Assembly (NCBI GenBank): GCA_024867545.1
Contig: JANFNE010000068.1
Location: forward strand, 168,915 to 232,914
Origin: Phytopythium helicoides
Taxonomy: Eukaryota > Oomycota > Peronosporomycetes > Pythiales > Pythiaceae
DNA length: 64,000 nucleotides
Direction of reading: 5' to 3'
Part shown: in pieces, positions 36,851-48,352 of the stretch
Layout of the letters: every line of letters starts with the position of its first letter
Numbering within the stretch: position 1 is the first letter of the stretch
Program-made: the position numbers and the translations under genes
The notes under the pieces: generated by a model
What the model was told of the DNA's origin: nothing
The model's input: the letters and a program-made list of their open reading frames with translations, nothing else
The model's database searches: none

Positions 36851-38627
36851 TCACACCCAGAAGCCTCCGTCGGCAGTACGCACGACAGTCAGGCTCGATC
36901 GAGCCACGCACGCGGCCTCAAAGCGCAGCAGTGAGCACTCAAGCAGACGCAGGTCGCTCGCCCGCACGACCACGGGACTCCGAGCACTGTCCATAACGTC
37001 ACTGGCCAGCAGAGCCGCCCACTCGACGGCCGAGCACTCACGAACAACGCCGAGGGTCGCGTCGAAGACGTGGAACTTGTCCGTGGTGGTGTGGATCGAA
37101 GTGGCGCCTGATGATGATGGCGAAGTCGCCGTGGCGATAAAGACGCTGTTGGACCCCGTCGAGTTGGCCAGCTGACGCGTGAGTGCGCTGGCGATGGAGA
37201 GTCGCTGGATGCTGTTGTCGTTGTCGTTGTCGTTGTCGTTGTCTCTGTTCTTGTCGCTATCGCCATAATGGTTGAAGTTGACGTCGCGCTCGGTATCAGA
37301 CTTGCCGAGAGTGACAAGAGGAGACGAGAAGTCGCGGACCGGCTCCAAGCGCAACGACGAAAACACATCGTGCGGGTCCGCAGCGTCCAACGAGTTGGAC
37401 AAGTTGGAGATGCTTGCGAGCTGGCGCATGATGTGCGAGGCGATGGTCTGCTTCGTCTCGGCATCCCACGACTCGGTCATCTCGACTTGGTCGACGGCGT
37501 TGGCAACCTGACGCAGGACGCGCGCGGACCGAGCGAGTGACGCAGTACATGCCTCAATGTTGCTGTCGGTGTCACATGGAGCCTCTTGGACCTCATAGCC
37601 GCTGCAGCACATCTCGATGGCGTCCATACCGACGAGAGAATCCATGTCGACGTCGTCCTCCATATCCGAGCAGAGGCTGAGGTCGTCATCAAAGTCGTAG
37701 TCATCCATGTCATGGATCTCGCAGTAGTCGTAGCACTCGCTGTCATCGATGTCGCTACAGTTGATGTCCAGGTCGTTCAAGTCGCTCAAGTCGACCGAGC
37801 TGACCGAACTGCGCTGCGTGTCGGCGCTGCTGCTGCATACACTGGCGCGATGTGACGTGGCGGTATCAGGGTGGCAGCAGATCTTGATGTTGTCGTCATC
37901 TTCGTCGTCGTCATCGGCATCTACGACTGTAGTCGAGGCACTTGAGGAGGCGTTGTTGATCTCGATGGCGCTCTCCATGGCATCGACGATGGCGTTCGTC
38001 CACGTGTCGTACTCGTTTTCGCTCGAGGCACGCAGACGTAGACGCAGACGCAGGTGCAGCGGGTTTGTAGTCGCGCTCGCACTAGTGGTCACGCGCTTCG
38101 CCGTCTTCTTCGTCTTCTTGAGCGTCCTCAGCTTCTTCTGCTCGCAGCTGGAACCGCCGGCGCACGCAAGAGAGCACTCGCCCGAGTACTCGAGCGTGAA
38201 GGTGTGCGTCTTGCGGTCGCGGCGGCGGCTGTCCGTCAGCAGACGCACGCGGTGGTGGCGACAGCCGAGCGGGATGGTGATCATGCGCGCGCCGAGGCCC
38301 AGCACGTCCGTGCGGTCGACCATGAGCGCGGTAGCGCTGTCAGTGGCGGTCGGAAGCTCGAGGCTGACGGCCGTGCGGCGCCTAACGGCACGAGCGACAC
38401 GAGAGAAAGAGACAAAGCGCGTGTGTCAGCACACCCGATCGATTCGATCCATTCGTCCGTGCACGCAAGGCGAGCTCATCGAGCACACACAGAGCGGAAG
38501 GGAGCGGGTCGTACCATAGCAAGCCGAGCGTCTGGAGCTTGAGGTTTCCGCGGAGCGAGACGCAGGCGACACCGTGGGCGTTGGCGCTAACACTGGAACT
38601 GACGTTGACGGAGTGCGTGGAGTTCAT
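36851..38627 (-). CDS. Array gene copy 10, 547 aa
   Basis: Exons 38515-38627 and 36851-38381. It has the long DN repeat and Ala112, and an encoded protein identical to copy 9. Its 5' flank carries the CTTGATAAAT variant that it shares only with copy 11. Confidence 0.85.
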
Positions 38628-39687
38628 GGCTGTCTCGTCGTCTTGTTGGTCCGTGTGGAGTAAGAGGAGCGTCGAGCGAGAGAGAGAGCGAGAGAGAGCG
38701 GGTTCCGAGCGTGAGGCTTGGCTTGCGCGGAGCTTGATAAATCTCGAAGTGACCGCGGTCCAGTCTACGGTCAAGGTTTTATGCACTTTCGAATTGAAAA
38801 GTGATGGAAATTGGCTCGGTTACTGAGGTTTTTACCTTTCTTTTGGCGCGAAGAGCACGTGTCCTGGTTGGAAAGGGACATGCTAGCGTCTCGAGTACAC
38901 CGTGAGACTCTTTTGGGACGGACAAGAAACGAATAAGAGCACTACCGGTACCTCTCTTTCTTGTATGAGAGTCTTCTGGTCATCGGATCGAGTCTCGCTT
39001 GGCCTTGATCTCTGTCCCGTAACGCACAACGCGTTGCAGCGCCTCCCTCCCTTCGTGCATGCATTGCATGTGCTGTCGAGGAGGGATGGGGCGACTTCAA
39101 CGTCAACATCAGCATCAACGTACCGACTATACACACTGGACACAAGATGTGTACTGTACTGTAGTCACAGTCCATATCATAACACGTGTGATGTGATGAT
39201 ACTCTCTGTGTCCGTGCTCTGTGTTTGGTCGTGTAACACAAATAGTTGTTCGTTGGCTGTTGGTCATGGTCCGACCTTGAAGCAAACCATATGCTCTACC
39301 CTTGTTGCTTTGCTTTTGGAGCACGATGGAAGGAATACTGATCAGTCATGCTACAAAGTTGGCGTCGGCGTCGACGTGGGTGTTGGCGTCACTTTCACGG
39401 CGACGGGGAGAGGCGAGATGGGATAATGGGGGTGGTATGCTGCTACTTTTGTGATGGTCAATAAATAAAAACGAACAAGCTACACATGCGCGCGCGCACA
39501 CACACATAATCTACGGCGTCTCGAAGCCAATTGGTCCCGCCATGTCTTGGCTTGCTTTGGCTTTCCTTGCCTTTCCTTGCCTTTCCTTGCCTCTGGCGTG
39601 TCGATATCCATATCCGAATATCCGAGCCACGAGTCACGAGTTCTCGCGCTGATGCTAGTCCTGGATACAGGGTACTTGTGCAGACGC

Positions 39688-41464
39688 TCACACCCAGAAG
39701 CCTCCGTCGGCAGTACGCACGACAGTCAGGCTCGATCGAGCCACGCACGCGGCCTCAAAGCGCAGCAGCGAGCACTCAAGCAGACGCAGGTCGCTCGCCC
39801 GCACGACCACGGGACTCCGAGCACTGTCCATAACGTCACTGGCCAGCAGAGCCGCCCACTCGACGGCCGAGCACTCACGAACAACGCCGAGGGTCGCGTC
39901 GAAGACGTGGAACTTGTCCGTGGTGGTGTGGATCGAAGTGGCGCCTGATGATGATGGCGAAGTCGCCGTGGCGATAAAGACGCTGTTGGACCCCGTCGAG
40001 TTGGCCAGCTGACGCGTGAGTGCGCTGGCGATGGAGAGTCGCTGGATGCTGTTGTCGTTGTCGTTGTCGTTGTCGTTGTCTCTGTTCTTGTCGCTATCGC
40101 CATAATGGTTGAAGTTGACGTCGCGCTCGGTATCAGACTTGCCGAGAGTGACAAGAGGAGACGAGAAGTCGCGGGCCGGCTCCAAGCGCAACGACGAAAA
40201 CACATCGTGCGGGTCCGCAGCGTCCAACGAGTTGGACAAGTTGGAGATGCTTGCGAGCTGGCGCATGATGTGCGAGGCGATGGTCTGCTTCGTCTCGGCA
40301 TCCCACGACTCGGTCATCTCGACTTGGTCGACGGCGTTGGCAACCTGACGCAGGACGCGCGCGGACCGAGCGAGTGACGCAGTACATGCCTCAATGTTGC
40401 TGTCGGTGTCACATGGAGCCTCTTGGACCTCATAGCCGCTGCAGCACATCTCGATGGCGTCCATACCGACGAGAGAATCCATGTCGACGTCGTCCTCCAT
40501 ATCCGAGCAGAGGCTGAGGTCGTCATCAAAGTCGTAGTCATCCATGTCATGGATCTCGCAGTAGTCGTAGCACTCGCTGTCATCGATGTCGCTACAGTTG
40601 ATGTCCAGGTCGTTCAAGTCGCTCAAGTCGACCGAGCTGACCGAACTGCGCTGCGTGTCGGCGCTGCTGCTGCATACACTGGCGCGATGTGACGTGGCGG
40701 TATCAGGGTGGCAGCAGATCTTGATGTTGTCGTCATCTTCGTCGTCGTCATCGGCATCTACGACTGTAGTCGAGGCACTTGAGGAGGCGTTGTTGATCTC
40801 GATGGCGCTCTCCATGGCATCGACGATGGCGTTCGTCCACGTGTCGTACTCGTTTTCGCTCGAGGCACGCAGACGTAGACGCAGACGCAGGTGCAGCGGG
40901 TTTGTAGTCGCGCTCGCACTAGTGGTCACGCGCTTCGCCGTCTTCTTCGTCTTCTTGAGCGTCCTCAGCTTCTTCTGCTCGCAGCTGGAACCGCCGGCGC
41001 ACGCAAGAGAGCACTCGCCCGAGTACTCGAGCGTGAAGGTGTGCGTCTTGCGGTCGCGGCGGCGGCTGTCCGTCAGCAGACGCACGCGGTGGTGGCGACA
41101 GCCGAGCGGGATGGTGATCATGCGCGCGCCGAGGCCCAGCACGTCCGTGCGGTCGACCATGAGCGCGGTAGCGCTGTCAGTGGCGGTCGGAAGCTCGAGG
41201 CTGACGGCCGTGCGGCGCCTAACGGCACGAGCGACACGAGAGAAAGAGACAAAGCGCGTGTGTCAGCACACCCGATCGATTCGATCCATTCGTCCGTGCA
41301 CGCAAGGCGAGCTCATCGAGCACACACAGAGCGGAAGGGAGCGGGTCGTACCATAGCAAGCCGAGCGTCTGGAGCTTGAGGTTTCCGCGGAGCGAGACGC
41401 AGGCGACACCGTGGGCGTTGGCGCTAACACTGGAACTGACGTTGACGGAGTGCGTGGAGTTCAT
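39688..41464 (-). CDS. Array gene copy 11, 547 aa
   Basis: Exons 41352-41464 and 39688-41218. It has the long DN repeat, Ala112 and a private V386A replacement (RLEPARDF). The leader GA tract is in the short form, as in copy 6. It is the rightmost complete copy. Its promoter region is complete, but the adjoining twelfth unit stops after 131 bp. Confidence 0.85.
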
Positions 41465-42126
41465 GGCTGTCTCGTCGTCTTGTTGGTCCGTGTGGAGTAA
41501 GAGGAGCGTCGAGCGAGAGAGAGCGAGAGAGAGCGGGTTCCGAGCGTGAGGCTTGGCTTGCGCGGAGCTTGATAAATCTCGAAGTGACCGCGGTCCAGTC
41601 TACGGTCAAGGTTTTATGCACTTTCGAATTGAAAAGTGATGGAAATTGGCTCGGTTACTGAGGTTTTTACCTTTCTTTTGGCGCGAAGAGCACGTGTCCT
41701 GGTTGGAAAGGGACATGCTAGCGTCTCGAGTACACCGTGAGACTCTTTTGGGACGGACAAGAAACGAATAAGAGCACTACCGGTACCTCTCTTTCTTGTA
41801 TGAGAGTCTTCTGGTCATCGGATCGAGTCTCGCTTGGCCTTGATCTCTGTCCCGTAACGCACAACGCGTTGCAGCGCCTCCCTCCCTTCGTGCATGCATT
41901 GCATGTGCTGTCGAGGAGGGATGGGGCGACTTCAACGTCAACATCAGCATCAACGTACCGACTATACACACTGGACACAAGATGTGTACTGTAGTCACAG
42001 TCCACATCATAACACGTGTGCTGTGATGATACTCTCTGTGTCCGTGCTCTGTGTTTGGTCGTGTAACACAAATAGTTGTTCGTTGGCTGTTGGTCATGGT
42101 CCGACCTTGAAGCAAACCATATGCTC

Positions 42127-43147
42127 GAGACTTGACCTGTGCGCCTAGGTACAGGTACGAGAGGTTGAATTGCTTTATCCAATTAGATTGATGCTGGTGT
42201 GATCTTGATTTCAAGGTTAGTTGTCTTCTATAGAACTGTATTGTGGGAACGGCGAGGTCAAGAATCACTCGGACCTTATGCTATCGCAGCAGTGTCACCA
42301 CTAGGGTTCCATGGAGGATGGGGGCGGTTCCATCGGGAACCCAGCGGAGGGAGGCCCAAAAGAGTGTATCATGCATGGGAGGCGAAGCCCCCGTGCTATC
42401 TAGACCGAATAAACTGCAAGATCTTCCTCCTACCGCTCAAGCCACCACCTAGCATCCTCTCCTATCAATTGACCTGCAAATGATGGCTTGTAGCCCGTTC
42501 TACGGGACCCTCGTCGTCGGACCGATTGTTCCAAAACATACGCACCGCAGCCAACTTCGACAAATCGCAGTACGACGGTAGGTTAGAGTTTTTTGCCAAA
42601 GAAGAGGACCTTTTCGACAGCGTGCTACTGACTCGGATTGTCTTTATGCGTGCGATCCGTTCTTTCCAGCTGGAACGCAGAGAGTAAGCAAAAGTCGAGT
42701 TCGAATTCTCCTCCTTGACGGCAGAGCGAATTTCGCCCAGATCTAGCACGTGTGTGACTCCATCGCGGTGCCGTGTCTTCTCTGCTCCGAGCGAGGAAGC
42801 TGCCCGTGCCTCTCCTTTTTATCATGGTGATGTATACCAGTATTGTGGCCCGCTACACTTCTGAAAACTCTGCTCCTACTGAGGACTCCGGTGACGCCTT
42901 CATTCGCGAACATGCTCAAGGCGTGTCAACCCATGTATGGTCACGCATAGACGGCAACCTTCGTCTCCACTAGTGGCCAGTGCCGAAAGTAATCGATGTG
43001 CTTCAAGCACTGCAGGTTCGTGAATGGCGCTCACTTCATTTACCCCTGCATTGTCGAAGTCTTGGGCGTGACTTGTTGTGAGCCTCTCCATTGCCCCTCG
43101 CCTATCAGTCTAGCTTATTTTTGGTTACCAAAGAAAGAAAAGGCATC
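42127..43147. other. Junction segment right of the array; possible LTR/retroelement remnant
   Basis: Similarity to the array stops abruptly after CATATGCTC. The next ~350 bp (CCTAGGTACAGGTACGAGAGG onward, with a TCTATAGAACTGTATTG stretch) are AT-richer and remind me of oomycete copia-type LTRs; I cannot verify this. A 94-aa minus-strand frame (42465-42749) may be a decayed element-encoded fragment. No gene is supported here. Confidence 0.35.
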
Positions 43148-45397
43148 ATGGCCGACCGCTGGCGCTTCTTGCGGCCGTGGTGCGCACCACTGCGCGGCCG
43201 CCTGCGCCTGCTGCTGGACGAGTCGGCGGGCGTTCCGAGCTCTCGCTGCCGCGCGCTGACTCTGGAGCTCGTTTACGCGCGTCGGGACTCGGCTGGCACT
43301 GGTGCAGACCTCCGCCAGATCCGCGACGCGCTCGTGCTGCTCGCGCTTCTCCAGAGAGTCGACCCGCGTGCGTACGTGGCCACGCTCGTGTCCCACTGCG
43401 AGCTGGAGCTGGAGCTTTCGAGCGAGTTGGGCGAGAGTGATGAGCTGCTCGGGGTGCCGTTCCGAATCGCGTTCGGCGCTCGGGGTGGCACCGACGCCTC
43501 CGTGCGGCGGCTGCAGAAGCTGTTCGCCGGCCTCAACGACCCACCAACCCCCTTCTTCTGCGCGACGGCTAGAAATATTGTGGGCTTCGCGCCTCGGAGG
43601 ATGGAAACGCCAATCCAAGCGGACATCAAGATTCGTGTAGTTATCGAGACGGCCGGGGAGGGAGACTCTGGTCACGGGCTGCGAATTTACAAGCTGTTGA
43701 AAGAGCTCAAGACAGCCCACGACGGGTGGAGACTGCCCGTTTGCACCGAATTGGCGTTCAAGTGTGACAGCTGCTCCCCGTGCGACCCACCAGCGTTCAA
43801 GTGCGCGTTCGTGCTGGAGCTGATGGAGACCGAACACTTCTCCGGGCCTCTTGTACTCCAGACGGTCAATGTGCTGGAGGAGATTGCGATGAGCAGAGTC
43901 CAGGTCCCGGTATCTAGAATGGCTCTGTCGACAGATGTCGAGGATGGGTGCTTGTTGAATTCTTACGTCGAATCCAGCCAAGCCATCAGGACGCTAGGGA
44001 GCGTATTCGAGCGAGTGCTATGCACAGAAAACTTATGTGGAAACGAGACGACGATGATGGATGAAGTCATTATTTCTTGTAGCCTCGGTAAAACGTGGCT
44101 AGCTGGACGGTTGTGCACGGCCTTAGCAACCACACGCACGACAAACGGGCTTCAAATCAATTTCAAGCACGCACCAACTTTTCGCGACCTAGAATTCGGT
44201 TCACAGTTGTGAGAGGTCTTAGCGTACTCGCTGTTCTCCAAAGAGGCGCATTCATCGATCACAGAAGTTCACCTTGCTGGGGTGTTTCTCACTCAGCAAA
44301 TCGCGGACGATGTCCAGAGGGTTATTGAGGCAGAAGATCCGGCTAGGTTGGTGTTCGGACATGGGACGGCTCCACCTCTTGGATATACGAAGCTAGAACG
44401 AGGGACGGAGATTACATTGTGGGAAGACGACATCGATATTTTACAAGGTGAACCAACCTGGACGCTTGTGACTGATGTCGAAGGGGTGAAGGTTTTGAGG
44501 GAAGTCTCTAATGAAGAAGGGGTAGTTGTGCTTGTCCCTGGCTACGGTGTCTGTCTGGTTCCTCGCAAACAACTTATTGTACCCTCTCACTACACTTCCA
44601 CGGAGGAAACAAAGATCACGAGCTTGTCGTTGAAGTTTGTTGACGATACTGCTGAATCATCCGCGGGATTGATACCACTTCTCAGAGTCATCGGCTCACA
44701 GTTGACTCACTTGCGGTTGGATTCAATGCCTGACTTTGACACAGATATATTAGCACTGTTTCAGGCGTGCCCAAACTTGGACGCATTGGTTATCGAAAAC
44801 TGTGAGCTGCGGGCAAATGCATTTGTGGACGCCTACAATCAGATGGAGATGCGCATTTCGCGCTTCAGTGGTGATTTCGACTACTCGAATCTGATTGCAT
44901 CGGCGTTGATGGAGTCCAACTCGAGCCTCGCAAAAAATCTCAGGCATTTGCGATGTGGCATTCGAGATATGTGGGATGAAACGGAGGCATGGCTTTCCCC
45001 ACTTCAGATGATGAGCTACATGCTCAATGGAAATCCCGTGCTCGAGTACCTTGAGATATTGGTGCCTTATCGACAGCAGATTCACCACAGGGATAAGCTC
45101 CTTTCTCACCACAACCGCATGCTTCGAGTACCTCGAGAGCCGTTCCCGATCGAGTGCCGACTAGCTTTCTTGAGTATCTTTGCTTCGAGCCGTCAGTGTA
45201 TTGAGCGCCATTGCAAACAACAGAAGCCACACGATTCGAATAACTCAACGGTCACTGCATCTTGGGTGCTGGCGAGTTTCTCAACAGACCGCCAAGTGCT
45301 GAACAAAATCTTCGATTTCGCTGCGGAGTGTGTTCGACGCCGTGTCTATCTGATCCCACGTCGTAACGAATTCGAAGATGACGACTTTAGCGAGTGA
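43148..45397 (+). pseudogene. Paralogue A of a ~730-aa family, interrupted by one in-frame TGA
   Basis: The frame runs from MADRWRFLRPWCAPLRG at 43148 to the stop at 45397 and is open for all 749 codons except TGA at 44210-44212. Aligned with paralogue B (GELLWETVAYALFSK) and paralogue C (TWTWAMLAYALFSK), the TGA (SQL-stop-EVLAYSLFSK) occupies an invariant Trp position. It is therefore a single TGG-to-TGA change. Domains otherwise match the family. The N-terminal region has RDALVLLALLQRVDPRAY, a middle region has FERVLC and CTALATTRTT, then VEGVKVL and VPGYGVC. A leucine-rich region follows, ending REPFPIECRLAFLSIF and DFAAECVRRRV. Both halves are well preserved, so the break is young. A truncated 354-aa product, readthrough or a sequencing error remain possible. 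Confidence 0.75.
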
Positions 45398-45698
45398 GCT
45401 ACTTGAATGCAGAAGGTGCAAAAAGCAAGCTAAAGCGTTCAAGTCAGCTAAGAAGTCATGATCATGTGGGTGCGAGCTGGATCATTTGTGGTGATCAATT
45501 TCTGACAAGCCAGCTCCATGAACCGTGCTTGCTCGCCTCCGTCCGCAGCGTCAAAGAAAAAGCGTGCGTAGCCCATTATCCCAAGTATCTACCTTCTTGC
45601 TTCAATAACCTTCCTTAAATATTGTACTTGCATTCGAATATTTGATGCAATGCACCCCCTAGAGCCATAACAGGCGGGATCTTGACCAGCCTCAGGCC
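45398..45698. other. Intergenic between tandem paralogues A and B
   Basis: These 301 bp presumably hold the A terminator region and the B promoter. I see no gene and no clear promoter motif. Confidence 0.4.
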
Positions 45699-47879
45699 AT
45701 GTGGAGCTCTGAGGCGCCGGTGGAGGCGATGCAGGGCGAGTGGAACCGCTGGGCGTTCGTGCGGCCGTGGCTCGCGGTCGTGCGCGGGCGCCTGCTCCTG
45801 CGCTGCACGGGATATCTGGGCGCCCCGACGCTCGGCTTCGTCAAACTCTCCGTGAGCATGGACGAAATGCGCGCCAGCTCGATGCGGGCCGTCCGAGACG
45901 CGCTCGTGCTGCTCTCCATGGTCCAGAGCGTGGATCGACGCGCCTGGCTTGCGGTGCTCAGACTGCATTGCGACGTTCATGCGATGCCTTACATCGACGT
46001 GATCGCCGACGACGGCTTCCCCGACGTGCCGTTCCACATCGAGTTCGACAACTGCTCGCCTCTGGAGGAAGCCCTCGACAAATTCAGCCGTCTGCTTGCC
46101 GACCTAAGTGAAGTGCCATCGGCCTACTTCTCTTCGACAGTGCAGAAGATCGCCAACATGAGCCCACGAGGCCGCCAACTGCCACTGAAAGCGGACGCTC
46201 AAATCCAGCTGACGATCAACGCGGACCACAAGGGCGAAGTCGCTTATGCTGAGCGTGTCCACAACGCACTCCGAGGGCTTGTGGCAGCTCATGGAGGCAG
46301 ACGTTTCCCAGTCCAAGTCACCTCGCCCAGCTATTCAATGCCATGTGGCTCGCCATTCGAGACCTCGATTATATTGTTGCCAATCGAGGTAGAGCACTAC
46401 TCCAGTTTCCTGGCGCCAAACGTCGCTCACGCTTTGCAGAGTATGACAGCGAGTGGAGATGAAATTGCAGTTTCAAGGATGGGAATGCACACTTGCATGG
46501 AAGATGCATTTGCGAACGATGCAGCACCTTTGGTGATTGGGAAATTGTTCGAACGAGTGTTGTGTGCGAACGGCTGTCCCGAGAAAAAGCGTGTCACGAT
46601 GGATGAAGTTCGACTCGTCTGCCGGCTTGATGATACAGCTCATTTTCGCCGCGTTTGCACTGCAATTGCTCAATCTCGCACTACCCGCACGATAGAGATC
46701 ACATTTGAAAGACCCGATGACGACGATGAGCGCGCTGTCGGCGAACTCCTTTGGGAGACTGTAGCTTATGCCTTGTTTTCAAAAGACTCGCGATCGTCTA
46801 TCTCGAATGTGGTCCTCGACTCAGCAAGCTTAACTACCGAGGAGGTCGGGGCAATTCGGCAAATGCTCAGCTCAAATGATCCATCCTCTTATGTGTTTGG
46901 AAGGCGCGATGACTCACTCGAAGCAGTAGAGCCCATCCCTGGTTTGAATTTTGGGAATGTCACGCAAGGAACCGCCGTGACCCTACTTGATGAAGAATTA
47001 GCCAATATGGCGACGTGCACTTTGGAAAACAACGTCGAAGGAGTCAAGCTGGTGAATGCTGGTGCTATCAAAGCCGACAGTGTAAATGTGCGCGTGATTG
47101 TGCCTGGATACGGCTTGTGCAGCGTGGCAAGGGACGGGTTTGTTGCTACCAGCAACTACTCCCAAGCTACTCGCATTACTGATCTCACTTTACGCCATCT
47201 GTCAGTTGACTCGAGCAACACTTTGATCCGATTCCTGGAGCTGGTGGGTTCGTCTTTGGATAGCCTTGAGATCGATAGAAGTGTTCCATTTTCGGCACTC
47301 TTTCGTGTGTGTCCAAACCTCAAATCCCTCACGATTCGTGGACACTTTGACGAAGAGAACTTCATCCAGGTTTACGAGCAGAGCCAAGTCAGTATCACCC
47401 ATCTCAAGGTGAAAGTGGACAATCCAAAGAAGTTATGGAGGGCTCTCGCGAATAAAAAGTCTCGTCTCTCCCGATCGCTGAAGCACCTCACATGCTTTCA
47501 TAATATGGCGGAGGATATTACAGTACTTTCTAACATGCTCAAAGTCAACCGTACGCTCGAGTACTTCGAATTGTTTTACACGAATTTCGGCGATGAGCTC
47601 CAGCGTCACCACAACACGCTACTCCCTGTGGCTCGCGAACCATTTCCAATCGGGTGCCGCTTGGCACTTCTGAGCGTTTTCACTGCTAGCCGCAGAATCC
47701 TTGAGCAGCATCAGAATAAGAAAGCGAGAGTATCTTCGTCGGCATCAGCGGTGGCTCTTTCGAAGGTGCTCGCCGATTTCCCAGCTGACCGTCATGTCTT
47801 GAGCATCATCTTTGGATTCGCTGCTGAGTGCATGCGCCGCCGCGTGATCGTTCACACACCAGCGCCACGGTTTTATTAG
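45699..47879 (+). CDS. Paralogue B, intact member of the ~730-aa VPGYG family
   Basis: This is a single-exon gene of 726 aa. The N-terminus (WAFVRPWLAVVRGRLLLRC) and the segment AVRDALVLLSMVQSVDRRAW are shared with A and C. It is followed by FERVLCANGCPEKKRVTMDE, CTAIAQSRTTRTIEITFE, AYALFSKDSRSSISNVVL, NNVEGVKLVNAG and the motif VIVPGYGLCSVARDG. Next comes an irregular leucine-rich region of roughly 250 residues (TDLTLRHLSV, LVGSSLDSLEIDR, CPNLKSLTIRG, LEYFELFYTNF). It ends with REPFPIGCRLALLSVF and IIFGFAAECMRRRV. No signal peptide, RXLR motif or membrane span is evident. I do not know the function; the repeated leucine pattern suggests an RNI-like protein-interaction half. It lies in tandem with broken paralogue A, implying local duplication. 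Confidence 0.8.
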   Translation: MWSSEAPVEAMQGEWNRWAFVRPWLAVVRGRLLLRCTGYLGAPTLGFVKLSVSMDEMRASSMRAVRDALVLLSMVQSVDRRAWLAVLRLHCDVHAMPYIDVIADDGFPDVPFHIEFDNCSPLEEALDKFSRLLADLSEVPSAYFSSTVQKIANMSPRGRQLPLKADAQIQLTINADHKGEVAYAERVHNALRGLVAAHGGRRFPVQVTSPSYSMPCGSPFETSIILLPIEVEHYSSFLAPNVAHALQSMTASGDEIAVSRMGMHTCMEDAFANDAAPLVIGKLFERVLCANGCPEKKRVTMDEVRLVCRLDDTAHFRRVCTAIAQSRTTRTIEITFERPDDDDERAVGELLWETVAYALFSKDSRSSISNVVLDSASLTTEEVGAIRQMLSSNDPSSYVFGRRDDSLEAVEPIPGLNFGNVTQGTAVTLLDEELANMATCTLENNVEGVKLVNAGAIKADSVNVRVIVPGYGLCSVARDGFVATSNYSQATRITDLTLRHLSVDSSNTLIRFLELVGSSLDSLEIDRSVPFSALFRVCPNLKSLTIRGHFDEENFIQVYEQSQVSITHLKVKVDNPKKLWRALANKKSRLSRSLKHLTCFHNMAEDITVLSNMLKVNRTLEYFELFYTNFGDELQRHHNTLLPVAREPFPIGCRLALLSVFTASRRILEQHQNKKARVSSSASAVALSKVLADFPADRHVLSIIFGFAAECMRRRVIVHTPAPRFY

Positions 47880-48352
47880 TGCTCAACGGCATGCAGGACG
47901 ATTTGGCCACAGTCGCGCTCCAATTTGTGTCAGCTTGGAAGCTCCAACATCGTGCCTCAATTTATGTTGTGTGTGTAGTCAACTCTGTAAGCGACTGGCT
48001 GGCATACTCATAATCATAATCGCCAAGGGCAACAAATGGGATTACTTGCGCCTGTGATATCTCCTACTTCGAAGTATTTGCATAGTCGCTATTTTTCAAA
48101 AGAGTCCAGCAATATTTCGCAGCAAGTGTGGTTTGAAGCCTCTGTAATGGTCAATGCTTGTATGCTTCCCGGCATGTTGGTTTGTTGTGTTGACCGTATG
48201 TATGTGTTCGCTGCGAAATACCCCGGGAAAGTCGTAATTGCCACTATGTGGTAATTCAACCGAGCTGGGCAAATCGTCGGAATAAAACGCAAGGTCTTGG
48301 GGGTGATCCGTCGCCTTGCACGATCGCGACCAGTCGCCAGCGTTTTGCTTTC
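47880..48352. other. Intergenic, no gene seen
   Basis: These 473 bp lie between paralogue B and the LRR gene. Short AT-richer frames (61-72 aa) appear without any recognised motif. It presumably contains the LRR gene promoter. Confidence 0.4.

Larger units (their letters stand above)
10830..42126. repeat. Tandem array of 11 x ~2.83-kb gene-bearing units plus a 131-bp partial unit
   Basis: Using the marker ACAGTCCA(C/T)ATCATAACAC, units begin at 10831, 13662, 16493, 19330, 22167, 24996, 27831, 30662, 33493, 36330 and 39167. A partial unit begins at 41997. Unit lengths are 2831, 2831, 2837, 2837, 2829, 2835, 2831, 2831, 2837, 2837 and 2830 bp. All length differences come from small events: the number of GACAAC repeats inside the gene (6 bp), a GA dinucleotide in the leader region, a 2-bp G-run change, and a 5-bp TGTAC change in the last unit. 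All units are in the same orientation, and each carries one complete gene on the minus strand. The left edge (10830) starts inside the spacer and the right edge stops 131 bp into a twelfth unit, so the array has the form R-(unit)-R. Confidence 0.98.

Noticed and set aside
10830..42126. Array considered as CRISPR, rDNA or satellite DNA
   Set aside because: Units are 2.83 kb with an intact protein gene and no spacer-repeat pattern or rRNA sequence, so it is a tandem gene amplification.
42465..42749. 94-aa minus-strand frame right of the array
   Set aside because: Ser/Asn/Leu-rich with no recognisable domain; it may be an element fragment but is too weak to call.
43148..44212. Paralogue A as two separate genes (354 aa and 371 aa)
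   Set aside because: Both halves are in the same frame and align end to end with single-frame paralogues B and C, so one interrupted gene is the simpler reading.
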